A DNA stretch of 64,000 bases from Bog-756 sp963756515 (GCA_963756515.1 CAVWNV010000007.1:186001-250000); one strand, 5' to 3'. Positions 35,439 to 45,995 are shown, counted from the first letter of the stretch. The notes: generated from the letters alone by a model not told the origin. Numbers and translations are program-made.

Positions 35439-36461
35439 GTGACCGACCATGTTGCGACACGGGTGCTCGGCATCGAGACCTCCTGCGACGAGACGGCCGC
35501 CTCGGTGGTCGACGACGGCTCGGACATCGTCTCGTCCGTCGTGAGCAGCCAGATCGACCTCCATGCCCGCTACGGCGGCGTGGTGCCCGAGCTGGCCGGA
35601 CGGGCCCACGTCGAGCTGCTGACCCCTGTCCTGGCCGAAGCACTCGAGACGGCGGGCTCCGATACCTCCGGCACCGGTATCGATGCCGTGGCCGTCACCT
35701 ACGGGCCGGGTCTGATCGGTTCGCTGTTGGTGGGTGTGGCCGAGGCCAAGGCGCTGTCGTTGGCGTGGGGCGTGCCGCTGGTCGGGGTCAACCATCTCGA
35801 GGCCCATCTCTTCGCCTCCCTGCTCGAGCAGCCCGACCTGGGCTGGCCGCTGGTGGTCCTGCTGGTCTCGGGGGGCCACACCCTGCTCGTCGAGGTGTCC
35901 GAGCCGGGGCGTTACCGGCTCATGGGGGGAACCATCGACGACGCCGCCGGCGAGGCCTTCGACAAGGTGGCCCGGTACCTCGGCCTCGGGTATCCGGGGG
36001 GCCCGGCCATCGACCGGATCGCCGGTCAGGGCGACCCCACCGCCTTCGCCTTCCCCCGCTCGTTTCCCGGAGACGGCTATGACTTCTCGTTCAGCGGTCT
36101 GAAGACCTCGGTGGTCAGGGCGGTCCGCAAACAGCCCGCTGCCGACACCGCCGACGTGGCCGCGTCGTTCCGGCAGGCCGTGGTGGACGTACTGGTCAGC
36201 CGGGCCCGGCGCGCCGCCGCCGACGTGGGTGCATCAGCCATCTGTCTGGCCGGGGGAGTGGCCGCCAACGAACTCCTGCGCTCGACGGTCGAGGAGTCCT
36301 GCGCGGCCGACGGCATCGGCGCGTTCCTGCCCTCCCGGGCCCTCTGCACGGACAACGCCGCCATGGTGGCGGCGGCCGGCTGGTGGCGCCTGCGGCACGG
36401 TGGGGCCAGCCCGCTCACCCTGGGTGCCGAGCCCAACCTGCGTCTGGTCGCCACGGCCTGA
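35439..36461 (+). CDS. tsaD: tRNA N6-adenosine threonylcarbamoyltransferase TsaD
   Basis: Catalytic subunit of t6A37 synthesis, 340 residues. It starts GIETSCDETAASVV and has GGVVPELAGRAHVE and NHLEAHLFAS, whose two His bind the metal. VSGGHTLLVEV, YLGLGYPGGPAID and FSGLKTSVVR follow. With tsaE, tsaB and rimI it completes the cluster. Confidence 0.97.
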   Translation: MTDHVATRVLGIETSCDETAASVVDDGSDIVSSVVSSQIDLHARYGGVVPELAGRAHVELLTPVLAEALETAGSDTSGTGIDAVAVTYGPGLIGSLLVGVAEAKALSLAWGVPLVGVNHLEAHLFASLLEQPDLGWPLVVLLVSGGHTLLVEVSEPGRYRLMGGTIDDAAGEAFDKVARYLGLGYPGGPAIDRIAGQGDPTAFAFPRSFPGDGYDFSFSGLKTSVVRAVRKQPAADTADVAASFRQAVVDVLVSRARRAAADVGASAICLAGGVAANELLRSTVEESCAADGIGAFLPSRALCTDNAAMVAAAGWWRLRHGGASPLTLGAEPNLRLVATA

Positions 36462-36543
36462 CTCCGGTGGTCCGGTCCGACGTCGTTCCGACCCCGGCCG
36501 GACGGCCTGGGCCGGGGTATCCGTTGGCACTCGAGACTGCCGG

Positions 36544-36572
36544 TTGCCAAACCTCTCCGAGGTCGCTAGCAT
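36544..36572 (+). promoter_or_regulatory. groES promoter
   Basis: TTGCCA (36544-36549), a 17-nt spacer and TAGCAT (36567-36572). The CIRCE operator begins on the last base of the -10 hexamer, so a bound repressor would block RNA polymerase or the start of transcription. Confidence 0.65.
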
Positions 36573-36598
36573 TAGCACTCTCAACCCTCGACTGCTAA
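36572..36598. promoter_or_regulatory. CIRCE operator (HrcA-binding site)
   Basis: TTAGCACTC, nine bases, then GACTGCTAA: the CIRCE inverted repeat with one change from the consensus right arm (GAGTGCTAA). Known target of the HrcA heat-shock repressor; hrcA itself is not in the window. Confidence 0.9.
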
Positions 36599-36623
36599 CG
36601 CGTGCCACAGGAGGCCCCAACCC

Positions 36624-36916
36624 ATGAGTCTGCATCCCCTTGACGACCGAATCGTCGTCCGCCCCGGCGAGTCCGAGGAGACCACCGCGTCCGGTCTCGT
36701 CATCCCCGACACCGCCAAAGAGAAGCCCCAACAGGGTGAAGTCCTCGCCGTCGGCCCCGGCCGCAGGGCCGAGGCATCCGGTGACCTGATCCCTCTCGAC
36801 ATCGCCGTGGGCGACACGGTCGTCTACTCCAAGTACGGCGGAACCGAGATCACTTCCGACGGCGAGGATCTCCTCATCCTCTCGAGCCGCGACGTTCTGG
36901 CCAAGGTAGGTAAGTA

Positions 36917-36917
<1 letters not shown>
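36624..36917 (+). CDS. groES: Co-chaperonin GroES
   Basis: A 97-residue lid of the GroEL chamber. It begins MSLHPLDDRIVVRPGESEETT and has the mobile loop (ASGLVIPDTAKEKPQQGEVLAVG) and VVYSKYGGTEI. ACAGGAGG lies before the ATG. The TAA overlaps the groEL ATG by one base. Confidence 0.98.
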
Positions 36918-38578
<1,661 letters not shown>

Positions 38579-38636
38579 TCACACGCCGGCTCTCCTCGAG
38601 TCGGAATTGCCAACGCGGCCAACGCCGTGTCATTGG

Positions 38637-38662
38637 TCGGCCGGTCCTTCGGGGCCGGCCGA
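38637..38662 (+). terminator. UUCG-tetraloop hairpin after groEL
   Basis: TCGGCCGGTCC and GGGCCGGCCGA form an 11-bp stem with one wobble pair around the loop TTCG. It lies 59 nt after the groEL stop. No T-run follows, but the very stable stem suits a terminator or 3' end. Confidence 0.6.
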
Positions 38663-38681
38663 TCGGCGTCTCCGTGCAGCC

Positions 38682-38729
38682 GGGTCGGGTCGGGGTGGCG
38701 GAGCCGGGTCGGATCGGGGTGGCGGAGCC
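38682..38729 (+). repeat. Tandem 24-nt repeat
   Basis: Two adjacent 24-nt units (38682-38705 and 38706-38729) differ at one base. A third, degenerate 22-nt copy follows to 38751. Confidence 0.85.
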
Positions 38730-38803
38730 GGCAGGTCGGGGAGGCGGAGCCGGGCAAGGCGGGGAGGAGTCAGGGAGCCAGCCAGGCGGCCGGGTGCAAT
38801 CTC

Positions 38804-38847
38804 CGGAATAGCCATACAGCATATATTTATCTCATAGAGCTATTCCG
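38804..38847. promoter_or_regulatory. AT-rich island with 9-bp inverted repeat
   Basis: CGGAATAGC (38804-38812) and GCTATTCCG (38839-38847) flank a 26-nt AT-rich centre containing CATATATTTAT. In a genome this GC-rich it stands out. It may be a regulator-binding site or an AT-rich promoter region for the Nudix gene; its target is unknown. Confidence 0.4.
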
Positions 38848-38921
38848 AATTGTGGACACCCGGCGGTGCCGAGGGGTCAGCCCCAGCTCTCCGCCGGCGA
38901 CGGTGACCGGGTTCCGGCCCC

Positions 38922-38927
38922 TAACCT
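38922..38927 (+). promoter_or_regulatory. Leaderless-type -10 element of the Nudix gene
   Basis: TAACCT ends 10 nt before ATG 38938, without a ribosome site. Confidence 0.35.
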
Positions 38928-38937
38928 GAGAGTCTCC

Positions 38938-39717
38938 ATGGACCCGCCAACCGTTCCCACGACCTCCGAACGGTCGATCCCGCGCCCGCCCGCCCACCGG
39001 GACGGGTCGCCGCCCCCGTGGGCGGGGCTGTCGGCACGGTTCAGGGGAGGGCTGACCCTCGATCGGGTCCGGAAGGCCCTGGACGACGACCGGCGGGACC
39101 AGTCAGGCCGTCGGACCCACGAGCCGTGGAGGACTCTGGCCGGACGGGTGACGGGAGGAAGCCCGGCCGCGGTGCTGGTCGCCCTGTTCGAGGAGGAAGG
39201 GCTGGCCCGGGTGGTCCTCACCGTCCGGTCCGATCGTCTCCGGTCCCATCGGGGCGAGGTGGCGTTCCCGGGGGGACGGATCGACGGCCACGAGACCGTC
39301 GTGGACGCAGCTCTGCGTGAGGCGGCCGAGGAGGTGGCACTGGACCCGTCGCTGGCCACGGTGATCGGCGAGCTCACCCCCATGCCCACCGTGGCGTCCA
39401 ACACGGTGATGACGCCGGTGGTGGCCGCCCTCGATCGCCGCCCGGAGCTGACCGCCAATCCGGCCGAGGTGGGGCGTATCTTCGACGTGGCCCTGAGCGA
39501 CCTGGTGGCCGACGGGGTCTTCCACGAGGAGTGGTGGTCGGTACCGGGACGGTTGACGGGGCTGGGGCTTCCCGAGGCCGAGTTTCCGGTGTGGTTCTTC
39601 GAGGTGGCCGGGGAGACGGTGTGGGGCGCGACGGCTCGGACCCTGATGGAGCTGGTCTGCCTGTCCCTCGGCGTGCCGTTCCCGCTTTCGTGGCCCGCAC
39701 CGGACGGGGGCGACTGA
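38938..39717 (+). CDS. Nudix hydrolase, CoA pyrophosphatase type
   Basis: The Nudix box is GGRIDGHETVVDAALREAAEEVAL, which keeps the Gly, both Glu pairs and Arg but has Ala where most have Gly near the end. The preceding RSDRLRSHRGEVAFPGGR is the CoA-pyrophosphatase signature. 259 residues from ATG 38938; the frame is open about 70 nt further upstream, without similarity. Likely removes 3'-phosphoadenosine monophosphate from CoA or its derivatives. Confidence 0.88.
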   Translation: MDPPTVPTTSERSIPRPPAHRDGSPPPWAGLSARFRGGLTLDRVRKALDDDRRDQSGRRTHEPWRTLAGRVTGGSPAAVLVALFEEEGLARVVLTVRSDRLRSHRGEVAFPGGRIDGHETVVDAALREAAEEVALDPSLATVIGELTPMPTVASNTVMTPVVAALDRRPELTANPAEVGRIFDVALSDLVADGVFHEEWWSVPGRLTGLGLPEAEFPVWFFEVAGETVWGATARTLMELVCLSLGVPFPLSWPAPDGGD

Positions 39718-39889
39718 CGGGGCCGGGTGGTTCGGATCTCGCCACACCGGCCCATCCGGGTCCGTCCGGGACGGGGACCAGCACCGACGGTCCAGGCGGT
39801 ATCGTGGGGTGCAGTCGGTCGGCGAACTGTCGGAGTCGCCGCCGATGGGAGGTGTGGAGAACTGCGAACGGGGTCCGGAGGAGAGTTAC

Positions 39890-41053
39890 GTGGCTGAGCT
39901 AGAGATCGGCATCTTCAAATCGGGTCGGAGGGCTTACGGGTTCGACGACATCGCCATCGTCCCGAGCCGGCGGACACGTGACCCCGAGGATGTCGACATC
40001 AGTTGGGAGATCGACGCCTACCAGTTCGAACTCCCGTTGATGGCATCGGCCATGGACGGCGTGGTCAGCCCGGCCACCGCCATCGAGATCGGACGGCTCG
40101 GCGGACTCGGCGTGCTCAACCTCGAGGGTCTGTGGACCCGTTACGAGGATCCCACCCCCTTGTTCGACGAGATTCGCGAGCTTCCGGCGGAGAAGGCCAC
40201 GGCCCGTATGCAGCAGATGTATGCCGAGCCGGTGCAGCTGGAGCTGGTGACCGAGCGCATCAAGGAACTGAAGGCCGCCGGCATCACCACATCGGCCTCG
40301 GTCACCCCGCAGAAGACCGAACTGTTCGCTCCGGCACTGCTGGCAGCCGAGCTCGATCTCCTGGTCATCCAAGGCACCGTGGTGTCGGCCGAGCACGTGT
40401 CGAAGACGTCGGAGCCCCTCAACCTCAAACGGTTCATCCGTGAGTTCGAGATCCCGGTCATCGTCGGCGGTTGCGCCTCCTACCAGGCCGGCCTCCACCT
40501 GATGCGCACCGGTGCCGTCGGCGTGCTGGTCGGCGTCGGGCCCGGCAACGCCTGCACCACCCGGGGGGTGCTCGGGATCGGTGTGCCCCAGGCCACCGCC
40601 ATCGCCGACGTGGCCGGAGCCCGTATGCGCCACCTCGACGAGACCGGGGTGTACTGCCATGTGATCGCCGACGGCGGCATGTCCAAGGGCGGAGACATCG
40701 CCAAGGCGGTGGCGTGCGGAGCCGACGCCGTCATGCTGGGCTCGCCGCTGTCCTCGGCGGTCGAGGCTCCGGCCCGGGGTTACCACTGGGGCATGGCCAC
40801 GTTCCACCCCACCCTGCCCCGCGGGGCGCGGGTCAAGACGACCACCCGGGGAACCCTGCAGGAGATCCTGCTCGGCCCGGCCCACGAGAACGACGGCCGG
40901 ATGAACCTGTTCGGCGCACTTCGGACCGCCATGGCCACCTGCGGGTACCAGACGGTGAAGGAGTTCCAAAAGGCCGAGGTGATGGTGGCTCCCGCCCTGC
41001 AGACCGAGGGCAAGGACCTGCAGCGCTCGCAGGGTGTCGGCATGGGCCATTGA
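39890..41053 (+). CDS. guaB3: GuaB3-family IMP dehydrogenase-like protein
   Basis: A 387-residue TIM-barrel protein of the IMP dehydrogenase/GMP reductase family, without CBS domains. It has FDDIAIVPSRRTRDPEDVD, LPLMASAMDGVVSP and the Cys loop GVGPGNACTTRGVLGIGVPQ; DGGMSKGGDIAKAVACGADAVMLGSPL is the phosphate-binding part. GTG 39890 follows a strong GGAGGAG. It directly precedes guaA. Whether it is an active IMP dehydrogenase is not clear from sequence; classical guaB is not in the window. Confidence 0.9.
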   Translation: MAELEIGIFKSGRRAYGFDDIAIVPSRRTRDPEDVDISWEIDAYQFELPLMASAMDGVVSPATAIEIGRLGGLGVLNLEGLWTRYEDPTPLFDEIRELPAEKATARMQQMYAEPVQLELVTERIKELKAAGITTSASVTPQKTELFAPALLAAELDLLVIQGTVVSAEHVSKTSEPLNLKRFIREFEIPVIVGGCASYQAGLHLMRTGAVGVLVGVGPGNACTTRGVLGIGVPQATAIADVAGARMRHLDETGVYCHVIADGGMSKGGDIAKAVACGADAVMLGSPLSSAVEAPARGYHWGMATFHPTLPRGARVKTTTRGTLQEILLGPAHENDGRMNLFGALRTAMATCGYQTVKEFQKAEVMVAPALQTEGKDLQRSQGVGMGH

Positions 41054-42702
41054 GCCCACCGCCCGCCGGGCCCCCCGGCGCCACCGGAGCCGACGGCACC
41101 CCCCAGCCCGGTGACGGTCCTGTCCTGGTCGTCGACTTCGGCGCCCAGTACGCCCAACTGATTGCCCGTCGGGTGCGGGAGGCCCACGTCTATTCGGAGA
41201 TCGTGCCCCACCGGTCGACGGCGGTCGAACTGGTGGCCCGCCGGCCCGCCGGAATCATTCTCTCGGGTGGACCGAAATCGGTCAACGAGTCGCCGGCGCC
41301 GAGCATCGACCCCGCCATCTACGAGACCGGGATCCCGATCCTCGGGATCTGTTACGGGGCCCAACTGCTCACGCAGCAACTGGGAGGTGACGTCACGCGT
41401 ACCGGACGGGGAGAGTACGGGCGGACGCCCCTGACCGTGACCGGGACGTCGCCCCTCTTCGTCGACTGGCCCGGCGATGGCGAAGTGTGGATGAGCCACG
41501 GCGACGCCATCACCCGGGTCCCGGACGGGTTCGTGGCCACCGCCAGCAGCCCCGACGCCCCGGTGGCGGCGCTCCACGACGCCGAGCGGGCCATCTACGG
41601 GGTGCAGTTCCATCCCGAGGTGGTGCACACCGAGCGGGGACGGGACCTGTTGGAGCGGTTCCTCTACGACATCTGCCGCTGCCCGCCGTCGTGGACCCAC
41701 ACTTCGATCATCGAGTCCCAGGTGCAGGCGGTCCGCTCCCAGGTCGGAACGTCCCCGGTCCTGTGCGCACTCTCCGGTGGGGTCGACTCGGCCGTGGCCG
41801 CCGCCCTGGTGCACAAGGCCATCGGGGACCAGCTCACGTGCGTCTACGTGGACACGGGCCTCATGCGGGCCCAGGAGAGCGAGCAGGTGGAGGAGACATT
41901 CCGCCGCCAGTTCCACATCGACCTGGTCCACGTGAAGGCGGCCGACCGGTTCTTCGAGGCGCTGTCCGGAGTGACCGATCCCGAGGGCAAGCGCAAGATC
42001 ATCGGGGAGTTGTTCATCCGGATCTTCGAAGAGGTGGCCCGCGACCTGGTCGGAGAGCAGCCGGGGCCGGCGCCCGGTGCCGCCGGGGTGGCCGCACCCG
42101 GGCCGACCGATCAACCGGCCGGCTACCTGGTCCAGGGAACCCTCTACCCCGACGTCATCGAGTCGGGCTCAGACTCCGCGGCCACCATCAAATCGCACCA
42201 CAACGTCGGGGGGTTGCCCGAGGATCTCGCCTTCGACCTGGTGGAGCCTCTCCGGCTGCTGTTCAAGGACGAGGTGCGGGCGGTGGGCGAGGAGTTGGGC
42301 CTTCCCCACGAGATCGTCTGGCGCCAGCCTTTTCCCGGGCCCGGCCTGGCCGTTCGCATCGTGGGTGAGGTCACTCCGGAGAGGGCCGACATCCTCCGCG
42401 CCGCCGACTCCATTGTGGTGGAGGAGGTCCGCCGGGCCGGCCTGTACCGCGATCTGTGGCAGAGCTTCGCCGTCCTCCCCGCCGTTCGCACCGTCGGTGT
42501 CATGGGTGACGGCAGGACGTATGCCTATCCCATCGTCATCCGCGCCGTGACCAGCGACGACGCCATGACCGCCGACTGGGCCCGCCTGCCCTACGACCTG
42601 CTGGAGCGTCTCTCCTCCCGCATCATCAACGAGGTGGAGGGCGTGAACCGGGTGGCACTCGACATCACCTCCAAGCCACCCGGAACCATCGAGTGGGAAT
42701 GA
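41050..42702 (+). CDS. guaA: GMP synthase (glutamine-hydrolysing)
   Basis: Converts XMP to GMP. The class I glutamine amidotransferase domain has VVDFGAQYAQLIARRVRE and the nucleophile in ILGICYGAQLL. The ATP pyrophosphatase P-loop is LSGGVDSAVAAALVHKAIG. The dimerisation domain ends EVEGVNRVALDITSKPPGTIEWE. TTG 41050 overlaps the guaB3 stop (TTGA) and is the only plausible start before the core. An extra Pro/Gly/Ala-rich loop of about 23 residues (near 42060-42120) separates EEVARDLVG from YLVQGTLYPDVIES. Confidence 0.96.
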   Translation: MSPPPAGPPGATGADGTPQPGDGPVLVVDFGAQYAQLIARRVREAHVYSEIVPHRSTAVELVARRPAGIILSGGPKSVNESPAPSIDPAIYETGIPILGICYGAQLLTQQLGGDVTRTGRGEYGRTPLTVTGTSPLFVDWPGDGEVWMSHGDAITRVPDGFVATASSPDAPVAALHDAERAIYGVQFHPEVVHTERGRDLLERFLYDICRCPPSWTHTSIIESQVQAVRSQVGTSPVLCALSGGVDSAVAAALVHKAIGDQLTCVYVDTGLMRAQESEQVEETFRRQFHIDLVHVKAADRFFEALSGVTDPEGKRKIIGELFIRIFEEVARDLVGEQPGPAPGAAGVAAPGPTDQPAGYLVQGTLYPDVIESGSDSAATIKSHHNVGGLPEDLAFDLVEPLRLLFKDEVRAVGEELGLPHEIVWRQPFPGPGLAVRIVGEVTPERADILRAADSIVVEEVRRAGLYRDLWQSFAVLPAVRTVGVMGDGRTYAYPIVIRAVTSDDAMTADWARLPYDLLERLSSRIINEVEGVNRVALDITSKPPGTIEWE

Positions 42703-45188
42703 GCACCGCGGAGGAGAGGGCCGCACCGCCCGCTGGAGGTGACAGCCCGCGTGCCGCCGCTCCGCACCACCGGAGAGACAGTTTCGTGTCCGTGGACGCC
42801 GACACCCTGTTGGAGGGTCTGACCCCTCCCCAACGCCAGGCCGTGACCCACCGGGGTGGGCCGCTCCTCATCGTGGCTGGGGCGGGATCGGGCAAGACCC
42901 GGGTGCTGACCAGGCGGATCGCCCACCTCATCGCCACCGGGGACGCCGCCCCGTGGCAGATCCTGGCCATCACCTTCACCAACAAGGCGGCCGAGGAGAT
43001 GCGCAAGCGGGTAGCCGAGCTGGTCGGGCCCCGGGGGCGGCGGATGTGGGTATCCACCTTCCACTCGGCGTGCGTGCGGATCCTGCGGGCGCATGGTGAC
43101 CGTCTCGGTTACAAGGGCTCGTTCACCATCTACGACGACGCCGACTCACGCCGACTGGTCGAGATTGTCTGTCGCGAGCTCGATATCGACACCAAACGGC
43201 TCTCTCCCCGCTCGATCCTGGGCCAGATCAGTCAGGCCAAGTCGCGCCAGCAGGGGCCCGAGGAGTACCGGGCTGCGGCCGTGACCATCTACGACCGTCG
43301 TATCGCCGACGTCTTCGACCGCTACCAACTGCGGATGGTGGACGCCAACGCCATGGACTTCGACGACCTGCTGCTCAACACGGTCCGCCTGTTCCGCCAG
43401 CACGCCGACGTACTCGAGATGTACCGGACCCGATTCACGCACCTGCTCATCGACGAGTACCAGGACACCAACGCGGTGCAGAATGCGCTGGCCGTCCTGT
43501 TGGCCGGGGAGCACCGGAACATCGTGGTGGTGGGGGACAGCGACCAGTCGGTGTACCGCTTCCGGGGGGCGGACATATCCAACATCCTCGACTTCGAGCA
43601 GGCCTTCCCCGACGCCACCACCATCACCCTGGACCAGAACTTCCGGTCCACCCAGACCATCCTCGACGCGGCCAACGCCGTGATCACGAACAACGTGTCC
43701 CGCAAGCCGAAGACGCTGTGGACCGAAGACGGCGAGGGGGACAAGGTCGTCCGCTACCGGGCCGAGGACGAGCACGACGAGGCCGAGTGGGTGGCGCACG
43801 AGATCGTCCGGCTGCGCAGCGAACAGGGGCTCCGTTGGGGGGACGTGGCCGTCTTCTACCGGACCAACGCCCAGAGCGCCGCCCTCGAGGGTGCCATGGT
43901 CCACGCCGAGGTTCCCTACAAGGTGGTCGGCGGGACCAAGTTCTACGACCGGCGCGAGATCAAAGACGTCATGGCCTATCTGAAGGTGCTGGTCAACCCC
44001 GACGACGAGATCAGTTGGCGCCGTATCGTCAACGTGCCCAAACGCGGTGTGGGCGAGACGTCGGTGGCCAAGCTGTCCGGATGGGCCGGGACGCGCGGCC
44101 GGTCCTTCGGCGATGCGGTGGCCGCCGCGGCCGACGTCGGGGTTGGAGGCAAGGCGGCCTCCTCCCTCATCGATCTGTCGGCACTGCTGGACCGCCTCCG
44201 GGCCCGCATGGCCGTGCCCTCGCTCACCGACGAGAACGGTCAGGCCGTGGATGTGGGAGATCCGGGGGACCCGACCGATCCGGGGGACCCGGGCGCCGAT
44301 GCCGATGCCGATGCCGGATCCGGATCCGGTGGGGAGGGGTCGGCCGACGCCCTCGGGCCCGGAGAGTTGGTCACGGCGGTGATCGAGGACACCGGCTATC
44401 GAAGTGAGTTGCTGTCCGAGGGCACCATCGAGGCGCTCGGGCGAGTGGAGAACGTCGACACCCTGGTGGGGATGGCCGCCGAGTACCGGACCTTGGCCGA
44501 GTTCCTCGAGGCGGCCTCCCTGGTGGCCGACTCCGATCAGCTGGAGGGCGATGGGACCAAGGTGTCGCTGATGACGATGCACATCGCCAAGGGACTCGAG
44601 TTCCCCGCCGTCTTTCTGGTCGGCATGGAGGACGGCATCTTTCCCCACCTGCGCTCTTTGGGGGACCCCGTCGAACTCGAGGAGGAGCGACGTCTGTGCT
44701 ACGTCGGCATCACCCGGGCCGAACGTCATCTCTACGTCTCCCACGCCTGGAGCCGGATGCTCTACGGGCGGGGCACCAGCAGCATCCCGAGCCGGTTCCT
44801 CAACGAGATCCCCGACGAACTGCTGCGAGACGTGGGCGGCGATCCCGGTCGGTTCGGCGGCGGCTTCGGCCGGGCCCGATGGGGAGGGGACCGGTCCTCC
44901 GCTGGCGAGGACGGAGCGGGAACACCGGGGAAGAGCGTCTTCGGCCGCGGCGTAGCCGAGGGACCGGGCGAGTTCGACGCCAACGGACGCCGGCGCCGAG
45001 CCCCGGCCTCGAGCGGGGCCGAGCAGTTAGGCCTCGAACCGGGTGACAGGGTGGTGCACGGGAAGTGGGGCGAAGGCCGCGTGGTGGAGGCATCCGGCCC
45101 CGGGGAGGACGCCGAGGCGGTGGTCCAGTTCGGATCGGTGGGACGAAAGAAGCTGCTGCTGCGCATGGCCCCGCTCAAGCGGGCCTGA
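42699..45188 (+). CDS. pcrA: ATP-dependent DNA helicase PcrA/UvrD
   Basis: An 829-residue SF1A helicase for repair and replication restart. Motif I is VAGAGSGKTRVLTRR, Ia TFTNKAAEEMRKR, II LLIDEYQDTNAVQ, III VVVGDSDQSVYRFRGAD, IV QNFRSTQTIL, V LMTMHIAKGLEFPAVFL and VI CYVGITRAERHLYVSH. A low-complexity Asp/Pro/Gly/Ala insert (about residues 513-557) lies in domain 2B, encoded by short nucleotide repeats. The C-terminal part has the GDRVVHGKWGEGRVVEASG element that binds RNA polymerase in PcrA/UvrD. ATG 42699 overlaps the guaA stop. Confidence 0.96.
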   Translation: MSTAEERAAPPAGGDSPRAAAPHHRRDSFVSVDADTLLEGLTPPQRQAVTHRGGPLLIVAGAGSGKTRVLTRRIAHLIATGDAAPWQILAITFTNKAAEEMRKRVAELVGPRGRRMWVSTFHSACVRILRAHGDRLGYKGSFTIYDDADSRRLVEIVCRELDIDTKRLSPRSILGQISQAKSRQQGPEEYRAAAVTIYDRRIADVFDRYQLRMVDANAMDFDDLLLNTVRLFRQHADVLEMYRTRFTHLLIDEYQDTNAVQNALAVLLAGEHRNIVVVGDSDQSVYRFRGADISNILDFEQAFPDATTITLDQNFRSTQTILDAANAVITNNVSRKPKTLWTEDGEGDKVVRYRAEDEHDEAEWVAHEIVRLRSEQGLRWGDVAVFYRTNAQSAALEGAMVHAEVPYKVVGGTKFYDRREIKDVMAYLKVLVNPDDEISWRRIVNVPKRGVGETSVAKLSGWAGTRGRSFGDAVAAAADVGVGGKAASSLIDLSALLDRLRARMAVPSLTDENGQAVDVGDPGDPTDPGDPGADADADAGSGSGGEGSADALGPGELVTAVIEDTGYRSELLSEGTIEALGRVENVDTLVGMAAEYRTLAEFLEAASLVADSDQLEGDGTKVSLMTMHIAKGLEFPAVFLVGMEDGIFPHLRSLGDPVELEEERRLCYVGITRAERHLYVSHAWSRMLYGRGTSSIPSRFLNEIPDELLRDVGGDPGRFGGGFGRARWGGDRSSAGEDGAGTPGKSVFGRGVAEGPGEFDANGRRRRAPASSGAEQLGLEPGDRVVHGKWGEGRVVEASGPGEDAEAVVQFGSVGRKKLLLRMAPLKRA

Positions 45189-45233
45189 CCGGCGGCCCCG
45201 GTGGGTCGCCTCTGGTTGGCGGTGGTCAGGGGG

Positions 45234-45995
45234 TCAGCCTGGCATCCGCCGCCAGACGGCCCGGGGCAGGTGTCGCATGACGACGAAGACCCAGCGGAGG
45301 ACGGGCGGGGTGTAGACGACCGTCGCCCCGGACTCGATCCCGTGCACGACGGCTTCGGCTACGGCGTCCGGGGTCGTCGAAAACGGCGCCGGGTCCATCC
45401 CCTCGGTCATCCGGTCCACCACGAAGCCCGGGCGCACGATCATGACGTCGGCGCCGGTGCCCACCATGGCGTCGGCCAGGCCTTCCGAGAAGGCGTCGAG
45501 CCCCGACTTGGAAGACCCGTAGATGAAGTTGGCCCGGCGGGCGCGCTGGCCGGCGACCGACGAGAGCACGACCATGCGGCCGTGACCCTGGTGACGGAGG
45601 CGGCCCGCCACCGCCAGCATGGCCGAGGCCAGCCCGGTGAAGTTGGTGGTGATCACCGCCGCCGCCGCCGCCGGGTCGAGCTCGTCCGCCTCTTGATTGC
45701 CCAGCACCCCGGCCGCGGCGATGACCAGGTCGAAATCCCCGAACCGGTCGAAGACCTCGTCGGCGAAGGCCGCGTGACGCTCGGACTCGTCGGCATCGAA
45801 GACCACCGTCTCGACCACGTCGGCACCGGCGACCTTGGCCCGGTCGGCCGCCTCGTCGAGCCGGGGACCCGGTCGACCGGCCAGCACCACGGTCCGGCAC
45901 CGGGCCGGGACCAGCCGGGCCACGATGGCCTGGGCGATCTCGGAGGAGCCGCCGAGTACGAGCACTGACTGGGGTCGGCCGACTGCGTCGATCAT
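45234..45995 (-). CDS. dprE2: Decaprenylphosphoryl-2-keto-beta-D-erythro-pentose reductase
   Basis: A 253-residue short-chain dehydrogenase that reduces the keto intermediate to decaprenylphosphoryl-arabinose. The cofactor loop is VLVLGGSSEIAQAIVARL. The catalytic part is LSSVAGQRARRANFIYGSSKSGLDAF (Ser, Tyr, Lys). The start on the minus strand (ATG at 45995) overlaps the dprE1 stop (ATGA). The assignment rests on similarity and on the adjacent dprE1. It ends convergent with pcrA with 45 nt between. Confidence 0.92.
   Translation of the reverse strand: MIDAVGRPQSVLVLGGSSEIAQAIVARLVPARCRTVVLAGRPGPRLDEAADRAKVAGADVVETVVFDADESERHAAFADEVFDRFGDFDLVIAAAGVLGNQEADELDPAAAAAVITTNFTGLASAMLAVAGRLRHQGHGRMVVLSSVAGQRARRANFIYGSSKSGLDAFSEGLADAMVGTGADVMIVRPGFVVDRMTEGMDPAPFSTTPDAVAEAVVHGIESGATVVYTPPVLRWVFVVMRHLPRAVWRRMPG

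Larger units (their letters stand above)
38579..38937 (+). other. groEL-Nudix intergenic region
   Basis: This 359-nt gap contains no recognised gene. It holds a UUCG hairpin (38637-38662), a 24-nt tandem repeat (38682-38729) and an AT-rich island framed by a 9-bp inverted repeat (38804-38847). TAACCT follows at 38922. Confidence 0.6.

Noticed and set aside
38682..38751. Possible CRISPR-like or mobile-element end in the 24-nt repeats
   Set aside because: Only two near-perfect tandem units with no spacers and no transposase nearby.
40471..41049. Long in-frame extension upstream of guaA
   Set aside because: It lies wholly inside guaB3 in another frame and has no similarity to GMP synthase; TTG 41050 gives a normal N-terminus.
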